From positions 22,931,146-22,995,145 of the forward strand of contig OY720348.1 of NCBI GenBank assembly GCA_963082975.1: DNA of 64,000 nt, read 5' to 3'. Source of the stretch: Labia minor. Taxonomy: Eukaryota > Arthropoda > Insecta > Dermaptera > Spongiphoridae. Below are positions 1 through 9,986 of this stretch, piece after piece. The first letter of the stretch is position 1. Each line of letters starts with the position of its first letter. A program made the position numbers and the translations under genes. The notes below the pieces were generated by a model. It was given only the letters and a program-made list of their open reading frames with translations. It was not told where the DNA came from and searched no databases.

Positions 1-332
1 TTAAAGAAGTTATTATATCGCCGATTTAAATTTCAAACCTCCACTTTTGGTCAAAAATTACATTTTCACACTATTAGAAAGCGAAAAACACCTTACATTG
101 GCTATGAAACACCGCTATTATGCACCTATTTAATTGAAATCTCATGACAAGCAAAAAATTTATGCGTTTTAAGAAAGTTGTGCAAAATATGCTGAATATG
201 AGTTAGCAGGTTTGCAATCTAAGCCGACGATATATTTTTTATTTTATGAATTCTAACAATATTTATTAAAATTTTAAAAAATACAATGTTAAGAAATAAA
301 TACGAACAAAACAAATTTTAAGCATACAATTT

Positions 333-597
333 TTATTTGGATGAAACCTGGCATTGCATAAGAGCAGCAAGTTTCTCAAAATTTGGCTCCTATGAACTTA
401 AAGCAATTCTTAAGCATGACTCTAAATGTAGATCCGTTATTTGCGATCGCTGTTTTGTTTTGATCGCATTCATATAAGAAAATGCGGATTCACATAAATA
501 TGTGGAGCCAAAGAAGGAATTGAAACGAGCAACCATTGTCCAAATATTTGGATATTTATCTTTGCTTATTAGTTTCCAAAATCTATTTATTATGTAA
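333..597 (-). pseudogene. C-terminal end of a hAT transposase (ZBED5/GTF2IRD2-like), broken
   Basis: Reading the minus strand gives an open stretch containing WTMVARFNSFFGSTYLCES, AFSYMNAIKTKQRSQITD and LHLESCLRIALSS, followed by an in-frame TAG, then EPNFEKLAALMQCQVSS and a terminal TAA at 333-335. This is the classic hAT dimerisation region found in domesticated ZBED5, SCAND3 and GTF2IRD2-type proteins (family recognition from memory). Only about 85 codons are visible and the upstream catalytic part is absent, so this is a truncated, stop-containing relic. The element's 3' end would lie to the left of the window. Confidence 0.8.
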
Positions 598-1080
598 TAA
601 ATAAATATATTTTATATTTATATTATTTTTGATCAACGAATAAAAAAATTAAAATATATAATATGTTTGTAAAAAAGTGCTAAAAAATTGGAAAAAATTA
701 TATATTATTAATTATATAGTCAAATACTAAAATATAGAAAGGTTAAATCAATAATATACTTATATATGTTCTTAGATATATGAAAGATATGTTAGTTTTA
801 ATTATTATAATAATATTAATAAAAAAAAATTGTAAATGGAAGGGCTGTTATTTTTCATTTAAATTTATAACTTGGATTAAAATAAATACTTCATTTTGGA
901 ATGGATATGAGAGGAGGGGGAGGTAGAGTAGAGTAGTCTAGGGCTAAACGGTGTTTTGAGAAAGGGAAGCCCTTGGATAAAAAGTATAAAAATTATCGGG
1001 ATAAGAAAAATATATATAAATATATGGTATATAAAAGATGTAATAACATATAGGATGATTATGATCTAAAATTATTTTTT
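598..1080. other. AT-rich spacer, no gene seen
   Basis: Mostly A/T runs with a short purine-rich patch near 905-945. No open frame, transposon end or RNA gene could be supported. Confidence 0.5.
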
Positions 1081-1236
1081 AATAAATTTAAAAATAATAT
1101 CCCGGGTAGCGAGTAGATTCTTTTCTAAAACCCAGTAGAAAAGAATACTATTTCAGGGATTGGCGTCCCTGCCCTCACGTGAGCTCATGATTTCTTCTAA
1201 ATCCCTCTTCTACCTGGAGGAATCATGTCCTTTACC
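1081..1236 (+). repeat. Dispersed repeat W, copy 1
   Basis: A segment starting AATAAATTTAAAAATAATAT and running through a CCCTGCCCTCACGTGAGCTC core matches 2665-2820 at most positions, and a reversed fragment lies at 9288-9390. The family is not recognised. It carries an internal near-palindrome (ATTCTTTTCT...AGTAGAAAAGAAT). Confidence 0.7.
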
Positions 1237-1378
1237 CGTTGACTCCTTTCCATCCATTTCCTTACTTTCACTCCCCCACCCCCACCCCTGATTATTCAAA
1301 AAATCAAATTTATTTGGATGAAGGAGAATACCTAGCATAGATCATTAAAAAGAAAAAAAATTAGAAATCTTCACTTTT

Positions 1379-1404
1379 ATAGGAGACTCTTTAGAGTCTC
1401 CTAT
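1379..1404. repeat. Perfect 12-bp hairpin
   Basis: ATAGGAGACTCT at 1379-1390 is repeated exactly in inverted form at 1393-1404 with a two-base loop. It abuts a second, longer palindrome. Function unknown. Confidence 0.85.
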
Positions 1405-1449
1405 ATATATTTGAATAAACCCCCCTTCGGGGGGTTTATTCAAATATAT
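1405..1449. repeat. Perfect 21-bp hairpin with C6/G6 core
   Basis: Bases 1405-1425 pair without mismatch with 1429-1449 around a TTC loop; the top of the stem is six C opposite six G and the base is A/T. In shape it resembles a bacterial intrinsic terminator, but the context is eukaryotic repeat DNA, so a foldback repeat or element-end hairpin is more likely. Confidence 0.85.
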
Positions 1450-1913
1450 CCAGATCACTTCAACCCTTCGACTAGCAAAACCCCCTATAATCACGAGTGA
1501 GACATGTCTTATATGCCTCTGAGAGGACCCACCTCTCCAACGCTTCACATTAGTATAAAACTTGGAACTCATATTTATAGAACGCTTTGCAAAATTAGAA
1601 AAAACCAATTAAATCAAAGTTTTTCATTTTATTAACATTTTTGACTAAATCTTGTAAATTGTGACCAAGACCAATCCATTGACCATAATTTTAGCCAGAT
1701 TTTAAATAAAATTGATTTTTTGTATCATTAAATGGAAATTTTTAATTAATTTTAATATCGGTTTATTTTTACAGTTCAACAAAAATCTTGCCTCATAACA
1801 ACAGATAAAACCTATACGAATAGATTCATTATGAAACGTAGATTCATTTTCATTACTATTATATAATTTTACGTTGCTTCGTTGATTAAATATTAATTAT
1901 TGAATTTTGACAG

Positions 1914-2112
1914 ATTGAAAACATTTGCCGCCATGTTGCCCCCCTCCGCCACCTCTTCTCACCTCCCTCCCACCCTCCCTCCTGGCCTGCTGGTGAGCAG
2001 CTTCGAGCGCAATCAGTTCCCATTCCTTTCCCAGTCGAAGATGTTGACCGGCGTCACCACCGAAATCATCCCTCAATCAAGAATTTATTGTAAATTTATT
2101 TATTCCTATTAA
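1914..2112 (+). other. Candidate coding exon, GC-rich island
   Basis: Between a plausible acceptor (TTTTGACAG at 1905-1913) and a stop at 2110, the sequence turns abruptly GC-rich and stays open in one frame, reading ...FAAMLPPSATSSHLPPTLPP then GLLVSSFERNQFPFLSQSK and MLTGVTTEIIPQS. A strong donor (CTG|GTGAGC) lies at 1993, so the exon could be as short as 1914-1992. Pro/Ser/Leu-rich composition suits a disordered part of a regulatory protein. The protein is not recognised; a chance island cannot be excluded. Confidence 0.35.
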
Positions 2113-2220
2113 TTTAAATGAAGTTTAATAAATTTTAGAAAAGATTCAAATAAAAATTTAATTTTATAAAATATAGATTTTTAACTTTTTACTGATATAT
2201 TTATATATATTTAATAAATT

Positions 2221-2330
2221 TCGCCCCCACCTCCAATGCTTTGCTTCTCGGTGACCTTGAAGGGGACAGCATAGCAATGCTGCATTGCTTACCCCCAATG
2301 GATGAGATTCAACTGCCTTTGACTTTATTT
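2221..2330. other. Second GC-rich island, unassigned
   Basis: About 110 bases of balanced composition (for example CTTCTCGGTGACCTTGAAGG) inside very AT-rich DNA, 110 bases downstream of the previous island. No frame is clearly preferred. It might be exonic or regulatory. Confidence 0.25.
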
Positions 2331-2664
2331 TCAAAATAAATTATATTATTTCCCCTTCGTTAAATGAAATTATATACAAATTAATTATTCTACGTATTAT
2401 ACGACAAATAAATTAATACGAATTATATTAATAAATCGATTTAACCAACTTTTCCATCCCAATCATTCCTTCTTTTTTGTATTTTAACATTGAAACATTT
2501 TCCCTGCTATTCTATTCTATTTTCAAATTTTATATTCAAAAATAAATAACTTAAAATAACATAAAAATTACTTGAAAAGGAAGGAAATAATTTTATTGTT
2601 TTTATCTAAGAAGCAATAAGAAAAAAAAATTGAATAAGTTTCATGAAATGTAAAATTAATTGTT

Positions 2665-2820
2665 AATAAATTTAAAAATAATATCCTGGGTAACGGGTAG
2701 ATTCTTTTCTATAATCCCAGTAGAAAAGAATTATATTTCGGGGATTGGCGTTCCTGCCCTCACGTGAACTCATGATTTTTTCTGCCTTCCCTCTCCCATG
2801 GAAAAATCATGTCCTTTATC
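2665..2820 (+). repeat. Dispersed repeat W, copy 2
   Basis: Near-identical in layout to 1081-1236, with point differences such as CCTGGGTAACGGG against CCCGGGTAGCGAG. Homology stops after CATGTCCTTTA in both copies, which fixes one end of the repeat. Confidence 0.7.
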
Positions 2821-2839
2821 TTTTAACTTTTCCAACTTT

Positions 2840-2910
2840 GGCTTCGCGGGCTACTTTTAAAGCCTTTGCGATCGACCGGTCGACCGCGGTCGACGTGTTG
2901 CCCACCCCTG
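2840..2910 (-). mobile_element. Terminal fragment of a hAT element
   Basis: On the minus strand the sequence begins CAGGGGTGGGCAACACG, a typical hAT terminal inverted repeat, followed by subterminal CGACCGCGGTCGACCGG, a GC-rich palindromic block. The partner end was not found. Orientation matches the hAT transposase tail at 333-597, but repeat W and the islands lie between, so a single element is not proven. Confidence 0.55.
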
Positions 2911-2924
2911 ATATATACTAACAA

Positions 2925-3200
2925 CGTAATGAACAGACAATACAAAAATAAATAAGAGAATTAGGAGAGAATAGAGTGAATGGAGGTGGTTTAGGATAGG
3001 GATGGGTGAAGGAAGGTGATTGTTGAAGATAAAAACATTTGAATTTAATCAAACCATAATTTAAGACGTTGAACAGACAATACAAAGATAAATAAAAGAA
3101 TTGAGGGAGGATAGATAGACGGAGGTTGGTTGGGATAGGGATGGCTGAAGGAAAATAATTGCTGCGGACAAGAACATTTAAATTTAGTAGAGTCATAATT
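2925..3200. repeat. 140-bp tandem duplication
   Basis: GAACAGACAATACAAA starts at 2931 and again at 3071. The two 140-bp units match throughout with scattered substitutions. The open frame across them on the minus strand is a by-product of this repeat and I do not regard it as a gene. Confidence 0.8.
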
Positions 3201-4975
3201 AATAAATTTGATATCGACTATCATTTAAATATTTTTAGAATCTTTATCTTATACAGATTTTTTTATGATTTTTGTCCGTATTAATTTAATTTAATTTATT
3301 TATTTTGTTTGTTTTTTTTGAGACAATTAAATTTATATATATATTAACATTTCAATCGTGTGTAAATTGAATTGCAAGTGATATTACCATATTCAACTTT
3401 TGAATTTAATACGTTTACCCTTCTCCCTCTTCAACTCTTTTTATACTCCTACCATATGTTGAGTTTATTTCGCTTCCAAATAGAAAACGTGCTGTTTCCG
3501 AACTTTTGAAAACAAATGGCTTGAATTAATAATATACAATACATAGGGATTATAACAAATTTGTTGGAAAATTAAAGAAACAAATCCTATTACAATACAT
3601 CATTTTATTTTTATTATTTTGTATTATTTTGCGATTTTTTTTTTGTATTAAATTATTCCTTTTTGTAAATAATTTTTTTTCCCCACAATTTTCAAGAAAT
3701 CGTTTCATTGATAAATTCCTGATTTTTTTTTAAGATATATATATATATAAGATATACGTGGGCCACTGTGCTAGTAATTGACCATTTGTTAGATTTTTCA
3801 TCAAAATAAGCTTTTACAATTGGATTACACCTCGAGCAATTAGTAAAACAAGAAATTTAACTAATTCCCCATATGAACTGTAAATATAAAGAAGAATTAA
3901 AATAAATTATAAAAAGTTATTTAAAAAAATATAAATAAAACCAATCCTTAGTGCATTTTATTCCATTTATTTATTTTAAACCCATTTTAAAGGTCGATGG
4001 TCAATTACTGGATCAAAATATAGCCAACGTCTAAAACTTTAGATTTTCAGATGGTCAACTTCTAAAACAAAAAATAGGTTTAGAAAAAATTAAAAAAAAA
4101 AATATTTAAATATACATTAACCGAATGTTTGTGTTATAATGATAATTAAAAATAGTTACTGAATATCTTAGCACTCGTTTTGTTGTTATTCTCCCTTTTG
4201 TTACAGAATAATCGTGTTTTTTTATGAAAATTTCTCTTAAGGCGGTCCACCACTGGTACGTTTACCTTAGCTATAAATAAAAATATTTTATTTTCAAATT
4301 ACAAAGAATATGATAGTTTCTTTCAATATTCTTATTATTAATTTCTTTGACAGTGACATTGATAGATAAATGAATAAATTATAATATATATATATAATTA
4401 TTCTATTAAATTGAATTGTTTTTTTTTTGATAGTGCAAAGAAGCATTTTTTATTTATTTGCTGCTCCTTATGCTTCTTTTCACCTTTTAAACCAGATAGT
4501 GGTGTTTTTTTTTTATCTTTGTTTTTGACACGCTCCTATAAAGACAGACTCATCGTGAACATCACGTTTAGCTACAAAATGTTTTCTTTTTCCGTTGTGA
4601 ATTTTGGCCTGCGGAATAAGACAAAGGCATCATTTCGACTTGTCTGTTCACTTTTGCCAATGGGTTCCTTTTAAGCTGGCTGGTGGGATGTTAAATATAA
4701 TCAGCAAGTAACATCACGATAGACACGTAGCAGAGAACAGCATCAACAACAAAGTTTACCGAGGCCAACCAGAAAATAAACAAAAAAAAAAAAACCAACG
4801 GGTTTCCAGAAAATTAATTATTAATCAATGGATCGTATCGAAAGGGACTTTTGAAATTAAAAATAAATAAATAAATATTTATATATATATATAAGATATA
4901 CATTTTCACATTTTTTTATATTAAATTTATATGGTACATAAATACATTAAAAATAATATAAATTATTTATTTATC
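3201..4975. other. AT-rich spacer with one mixed-composition patch
   Basis: Poly-T, poly-A and TA runs dominate. A patch around 4430-4760 is less biased and unique in the window, but no frame could be defended; it might be a UTR or conserved non-coding DNA. Confidence 0.4.
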
Positions 4976-5175
4976 TATTTCTGTGCCACTAGGAATATGA
5001 AAAAGTTCTTGGTCAGAACAACCAGATTCCTCCATCCATCTCTGTTCCGAGCCACCTCTATCTAATTGTCTTATATTTACAGTACATTAGTCTACTCCCC
5101 TGTCATTTCCTATAAACAAATATTTCTTTAATTTTTCATCACCTACGCCTATCTTCCTTAAGTTTAATCTATCTA
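4976..5175 (-). mobile_element. LINE 3' end, degenerate
   Basis: The minus strand reads KIGVGDEKLKKYLFIGNDRG, a stop, then RQLDRGGSEQRWMEESGC and SDQELFHIPSGTEIDK, ending in a (GATA)-type tail. The tail and the QRW...SG..LF.IPS...TEID pattern recur in other minus-strand fragments here, so this is a 5'-truncated LINE tail. The clade (RTE-like or jockey-like) is not certain. Confidence 0.55.
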
Positions 5176-5194
5176 TGTTTGGAGATACAAACAG

Positions 5195-5347
5195 ATTTAT
5201 TAAAGCTTTTGTGGTTATTTTGATAATTATTAAGAGAATTTTTATTAAAAGACCACATTATTTGTATAAAATTATTTATTAAATTAAAATAATTGTACAA
5301 CGTTTCAACTGCTTATTCTGCAGTCGTTTTCAAGTAACCGTACGCTT
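5195..5347 (-). repeat. PLE 3' pseudo-LTR
   Basis: Identical to 7924-8076. It contains the start of the ORF coding sequence again, and a hairpin (CAACTGC at 5306-5312 pairing with GCAGTCG at 5320-5326) followed on the element strand by GAAACGTT, a PLE signature. Confidence 0.9.
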
Positions 5348-5614
5348 GCTCCGATTCAAGCGGACTGATGCATGTCGGGACACGTCACCTCTTATATAGG
5401 CAGTGATATTGGCGCCAATTTTTGGCTCCAATTTTTACCGCCAATTCTTAATCTCAACATGAAGTCAGCAGCAATTGTCAAAGCAAGCGTTTACAATCAA
5501 GAAGTATGATAGTGCATTATGTCTCTAAAATGAAGATACTAAATTATTTCCATAATCAAGATATATACACAAATACACATTAGATTAATTATATTTAATT
5601 TAATCTGACAAATT

Positions 5615-8029
5615 TTACTCATCCAACACTATGTTCCACATCTTATTAAGTCTATATCCATCCTCTTTGTTAATATTATTGGGATGATTATCAATTTCTA
5701 TAGATTCTTTTATTTTTCTTTTCCACCAATTATTTTCAATATGAAGTGTTTCTACATTATCTAAATTTATTTTATGTCCTGTTGTTAAGGCATGTTCTGC
5801 AATTGCTGATTGATTTGGATGTTTCAATCTAATGGCTCTCTCATGTTCAGACAGTCTTGTAGAAATCTTTCTACTTGTTTCACCAATGTATACTTTTTTG
5901 CATTCACAAGTTACCTTATAAACTCCATTATTTTCGTTTTTAATTTTGTCTTTTATATTTGAGGTGAGAGAAGACATTTGTTTATGAGGTTTATATGTTA
6001 CTCTGATGTTGTGTTTCCTCAATTTTGACGCTATTTTTTCTGTTGTTCCTTTTATATAAGGTAATGTTATTTGTGATCTGTATATTGGTTTTTCATTTTC
6101 ATTTTTGATTTCTGTCTTTTTTGTTTTACTGAATTTCCTAATTTCATATTCCGAGAAGCCATTGTTTATGAAAGCTTCCTTCAATCGTTGTTTTTCTTTT
6201 TTAATGTTTTCATTTGAGCATATCTCTTCGGCTCTTTTGTGCAGTGTTTTTATCACTCCATATTTTTGTGATGGATGGTGGTGGGAATCTGCGTGGATAT
6301 ATCTGTTGGTGTGAGTTGTTTTCCTGAAAATATCAAACCTTAATCTATTCTGTTTCTTTTTAATTAATACATCAAGAAACGGTAACTCTTCATTTATTTC
6401 CCATTCAACGCTTAGTTTTATATTTTTATGTAAATTATTTGCTGCTTCTACAAATTTAACTAAAGAATCCTTACCATGAGGCCAAATCATCAAAATATCA
6501 TCCACATATCTAAGAAACAGTTTTGGTTTCTTTATTGCATTATTGACCAATTTTGATTCAAATTCTTCCATGAATATGTTAGCGAATACTGGGCTTAGTG
6601 GACTACCCATAGCACATCCTTCTTTTTGCTTATAAATCTTTTTATCATAAATAAAGTATGTAGATTTTTGGCAAAATTCTATTAATTCGAGAGTATTTTT
6701 ATCTAATGTAATGTTTGATTTTATAATCTCAATGGTCTCGTCAATAGGAACATTTGTGTACAAGGAGTCCACATCCAGACTCACCAATATATCATTTTTT
6801 GTAATTTCTACTTTTGATAACATTTCTACTAAGTGGGTGGAATTTTTAACGTATGAAAAATTAGTACCTGTAAATGGTTTTAACAAATGTGCTAGATATT
6901 TTGATGAGTTGTAAGTCACTGAATTGATTTGACTAACTATTGGTCTTAAAGGTTTGTTGGTTTTATGGATTTTGGGATTACCGTATATTTTTGGTATTTG
7001 TGGATCTTTCGGTTTTAATTTATCTTTATCTTTTTCCTCAATAGGTAGATTCTTTATTATTGATTTTAGTTTTCTACAGAATTTATCCGTTGGATCTTTT
7101 TTCTGTATTTCGTAGGTAGAAGAATTCAAAATATTTTCCATTTTTTGTTTATAATCCACTGTATTCATTACAACAGTGGCGTTACCTTTGTCGGCAGGGA
7201 TAATCTTTAGAGAGTCATCGTTTCTAATTTCCTTCAGAGCACGCATCTCAGATTTTGTCAAATTTGGTTTGGGTGGTTTAGCATTTTTCAGTATGTTAAT
7301 CGTATCAAATCTAATTTCCTCTGCAATGTTGTTTGGTAAGTTATATAAGGATGATTCAATTGAACTAACTATCTCAATTTTTGGAATTTTATTCGGTGCT
7401 ATGGAGAACTTTGGTCCTTTTGCTAACACTGAGATAGTATTTTTGTCAAGACTTTTATTTGATAGATTGACTACTAATTTGTTATTATCAAAATTCTGAA
7501 TAGATGTTTTAGTCTTATTGAATGAAAGTTTATCAAATTTTGATTTTTGAATATCGGTTTGTTTTTTATGTGTAAATTTAAAGTGTGTCTGGGATACGTG
7601 CTGCAAATAAGAAATTTCTTCCTGGGTTAAAACAGATTTTAGATTATTATATATATTGAATAAATCAGTGTCTAATGTAAATAAAACTTGCCTGATATTT
7701 GTGATGCGTTCTCGTAACAGAGCCAAACTAGCATTATTATATATGCTAGTCGCTCTTTTTGTGTATACAACTCGCTTAATATAAAAGCCTTTTGGTATAA
7801 TATCTTGATCACGACATCTTTTTAAGAAATTCAAAGAACTTAATAATTTTGCTTTTTTAACAATTAATCCATCATAACTCCTTACCTGCTTTTGAATTTT
7901 TAGGTTATATTTCTCATAAATGTATTTATTAAAGCTTTTGTGGTTATTTTGATAATTATTAAGAGAATTTTTATTAAAAGACCACATTATTTGTATAAAA
8001 TTATTTATTAAATTAAAATAATTGTACAA
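5615..8029 (-). CDS. Penelope-like reverse transcriptase with GIY-YIG endonuclease
   Basis: The 804-residue product copies element RNA into DNA and nicks target DNA. Visible parts: a PLE N-terminal region with MWSFNKNSLNNYQNNHKSFN (about 15-34); RT motifs IPADKGNATVV (277-287), PKIYGNPKIHK (346-356), RPIVSQINS (362-370), LVSLDVDSLYTNVP (415-428), GCAMGSPLSPVFANIF (471-486), the catalytic RYVDD box (507-511) and ELPFLDVLI (548-556); and a C-terminal GIY-YIG domain with GVYKVTC (702-708), YIGETSR (714-720) and SAIAEH (741-746). Cys708 and Cys710 before the second motif are usual for PLEs. Length fits the family and no break is visible. The first Met lies inside the 5' repeat; Met15 is an alternative start. 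The GIY-YIG domain separates this from endonuclease-lacking PLE clades. Confidence 0.95.
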   Translation of the reverse strand: MYNYFNLINNFIQIMWSFNKNSLNNYQNNHKSFNKYIYEKYNLKIQKQVRSYDGLIVKKAKLLSSLNFLKRCRDQDIIPKGFYIKRVVYTKRATSIYNNASLALLRERITNIRQVLFTLDTDLFNIYNNLKSVLTQEEISYLQHVSQTHFKFTHKKQTDIQKSKFDKLSFNKTKTSIQNFDNNKLVVNLSNKSLDKNTISVLAKGPKFSIAPNKIPKIEIVSSIESSLYNLPNNIAEEIRFDTINILKNAKPPKPNLTKSEMRALKEIRNDDSLKIIPADKGNATVVMNTVDYKQKMENILNSSTYEIQKKDPTDKFCRKLKSIIKNLPIEEKDKDKLKPKDPQIPKIYGNPKIHKTNKPLRPIVSQINSVTYNSSKYLAHLLKPFTGTNFSYVKNSTHLVEMLSKVEITKNDILVSLDVDSLYTNVPIDETIEIIKSNITLDKNTLELIEFCQKSTYFIYDKKIYKQKEGCAMGSPLSPVFANIFMEEFESKLVNNAIKKPKLFLRYVDDILMIWPHGKDSLVKFVEAANNLHKNIKLSVEWEINEELPFLDVLIKKKQNRLRFDIFRKTTHTNRYIHADSHHHPSQKYGVIKTLHKRAEEICSNENIKKEKQRLKEAFINNGFSEYEIRKFSKTKKTEIKNENEKPIYRSQITLPYIKGTTEKIASKLRKHNIRVTYKPHKQMSSLTSNIKDKIKNENNGVYKVTCECKKVYIGETSRKISTRLSEHERAIRLKHPNQSAIAEHALTTGHKINLDNVETLHIENNWWKRKIKESIEIDNHPNNINKEDGYRLNKMWNIVLDE

Positions 8030-8076
8030 CGTTTCAACTGCTTATTCTGCAGTCGTTTTCAAGTAACCGTACGCTT
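7924..8076 (-). repeat. PLE 5' pseudo-LTR
   Basis: Exact copy of 5195-5347. It holds the first 35 or so codons of the ORF and presumably the promoter. The same hairpin lies at 8035-8055. Confidence 0.9.
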
Positions 8077-8155
8077 ATGAGTTTATTACAATCATTATAA
8101 TATTTTAACTTATAGTATATAAACTAGTAGTACCTGGTTCAGGTCATTAAAAAAT

Positions 8156-8370
8156 TAGCTGGAGTGTCTCCACTCGACTATCTCGCAATTTGAATTGGAT
8201 TAAATAACATAATATATTATATTTAAATTAAATTTAATTAATTATAAATTATAAATAATAAATATTAAACCAGTGCATGTTTGGGTTTTTGTTGATGGCA
8301 CCACGTCACGTGTTAGCGCGTGAGATTTGCAGTGTTAAAAAATTAATTCTGGTAATTTCAGCGAATCATA
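8156..8370 (+). mobile_element. Hairpin repeat S, truncated copy 1
   Basis: Begins CTGGAGTGTCTCCACTCGAC, the terminal hairpin of the S family, and runs to TTAATTCTGGTAATTTCAGC, where homology to full copies stops. Confidence 0.8.
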
Positions 8371-9081
8371 CTTGAACTATTGGTTCCCTATACCATATGT
8401 TGAAGACATGACTTAAATCCTACGAGAACAATAATTATTTGATTTGTTTCTTTTGTTTTATTGACTGCTTTCTAATTTATTTAGTCAGCTCAAAGTAATT
8501 ATATAACAAGAGAGGGAAATAAATGGTAATTTAAATTAAATTAACATATATATATATTTCTGGAAAAAGCCTGAAGGTAAAGACATCATTTCATATATAT
8601 ATATTAATATATCCAGTTTTACTTATTTATATAATTAATTTAATCAAATCATTTAGAAAATCCGATAATTGTAATTAATTTGTTTCTTAGAAATCAAGAT
8701 TCAAATGATTATACCCTGATATATCGTCAGACATAATTAATTATAAATTGGTCTCAAGAATATGAGGCTTGGCAATAATAAAATACATATATCAAAGTCA
8801 AAATGTAATTGGAATATTCCGAATTTGATAAAAATGTGTGGACTTTTATACTCAATTAGACGAGCATTGGATTCATTTTCGGTTGAAACCAAACAATGAC
8901 ATTTACATCAAATGAAACGCTTTGATCTGTAATAAAAAAAAAAAAAAGGACAAAAAATTGAGAGATGAAGTTTGCCTCGGGGTTGAATACCAGGTTTACA
9001 CTAAAAGAGACACGGTTGCCTGAATGATTTTCGTTTGTTTCATTCAAACTCAACTAATGTCAGTCATGGTTTAAAGAAAAA

Positions 9082-9258
9082 ATCTGGAGTGTCTCCACTC
9101 GACTATCTCGCAAATTTGAATTGGATTAATTAACGTATTTTATATTTAAATTAAATTATAAATTATATAAAATTAATAAATAGTATTTATTGGCTCTTTG
9201 TTGATGGTACCACGTCACGTGCTGGCGCGTGATCTGCAGACGTGTTAAAAGGTAAAGG
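9082..9258 (+). mobile_element. Hairpin repeat S, truncated copy 2
   Basis: Same start as other S copies and the CCACGTCACGTGCTGGCGCG block, then homology ends near 9258. Confidence 0.8.
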
Positions 9259-9287
9259 CTAAGTCATTACTCTACATTCTTATGTGA

Positions 9288-9390
9288 AGATAGAGAATCA
9301 TGAACTTATGTGAGGGCAGGGATGCCTCTTCCTGAATTCATATCTTTTATACTGGTATTATATCAAATATACCTGGACGACAGATTGTAA
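9288..9390 (-). repeat. Repeat W fragment, reversed
   Basis: AATCATGAACTTATGTGAGG plus GCAGGGATGCC is the reverse complement of the core of repeat W at 1140-1190 and 2740-2780, with substitutions. Confidence 0.5.
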
Positions 9391-9421
9391 AATGATATTT
9401 CAACTTTGGTCAACTTTAAAA

Positions 9422-9986
9422 ATAAGCTGGAGTGTCTCCACTCGACTATCTCGCAATTTGAATTGGATTAAATAACATAATATATTATATTTAAATTAAA
9501 TTTAATTAATTATAAATTATAAATAATAAATATTAAACCAGAGCATGTTTGGCTCTTTGTTGATGGCACCACGTGTTGGCGCGTGAGATTTGCAGTGTTA
9601 AAAAATTAATTCTGGTACTTTCAGCTATTCAATCAAGCTGAAATTCTATATATAGCAGTTTTATACAATTATTAATCATGTGAAAAATTATCAAACATAT
9701 ATCTTTATTTCTACGGTCACTTTAGAGGAAAAAAAAATCAAAACGTAGGTAATGACCCTCTTCCGGTTGAGCAAAACTACGAATTTTGAATAATGCTCAT
9801 GTACCAAATTTCATCATTCTAGCTCAAACCGTTTTTGCGTAATCTTGACTACATACACACACACACACAGACATTTTTCTCAACCTTAGTGAAAATGATT
9901 CAGGAACCTTTAAAACGTATAAAAACATCAAAATCTCAACATCGAAAATTTTCGTGATCGCAATACTATCTCTTACGAGATAGTAA
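9422..9986 (+). mobile_element. Hairpin repeat S, full-length copy
   Basis: Runs from CTGGAGTGTCTCCAC to ATCTCTTACGAGATAGTAAAAATT. One end has the hairpin TGGAG-TGT-CTCCA; the other has ACTATCTC-TTAC-GAGATAGT reversed. The nonamer ACTATCTCG occurs near both ends in inverted orientation but at unequal distance (about 18 and 5 bases). This asymmetric arrangement is what is described for Helentrons and their non-autonomous HINEs. No coding potential. Confidence 0.65.

Larger units (their letters stand above)
5195..8076 (-). mobile_element. Penelope-like element, apparently full length
   Basis: The unit is bounded by two direct 153-bp repeats (5195-5347 and 7924-8076) that I compared base by base and found identical. 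Such pseudo-LTRs are typical of PLEs, which arise as head-to-tail partial copies. Between them is one long ORF and a roughly 270-bp 3' untranslated stretch. Identical repeats and an undisturbed ORF suggest recent insertion. No clear target duplication was found at the outer edges. It interrupts otherwise plain AT-rich DNA just right of a LINE tail. Confidence 0.9.

Noticed and set aside
1281-1290. CCCACCCCTG, a possible hAT end like that at 2901-2910
   Set aside because: Ten bases only, in a C-rich run, with no subterminal similarity.
1405-1449. Reading the C6/G6 hairpin as a bacterial terminator and hence bacterial DNA
   Set aside because: No bacterial gene, codon pattern or promoter nearby; everything around is eukaryotic repeat DNA.
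2918-3196. A 92-codon frame on the minus strand
   Set aside because: It merely spans the 140-bp tandem duplication; its internal peptide repeat is a consequence.
4411-4674. An 87-codon open frame on the plus strand
   Set aside because: T-rich frame with no homology and no splice support; the composition explains it.
5301-5347. Calling a functional hammerhead ribozyme in the PLE repeat
   Set aside because: The CUGANGA core is not present, so only a related hairpin can be claimed.
6105-7499. Several plus-strand frames across the PLE
   Set aside because: They are opposite-strand shadows of the 804-codon PLE ORF.
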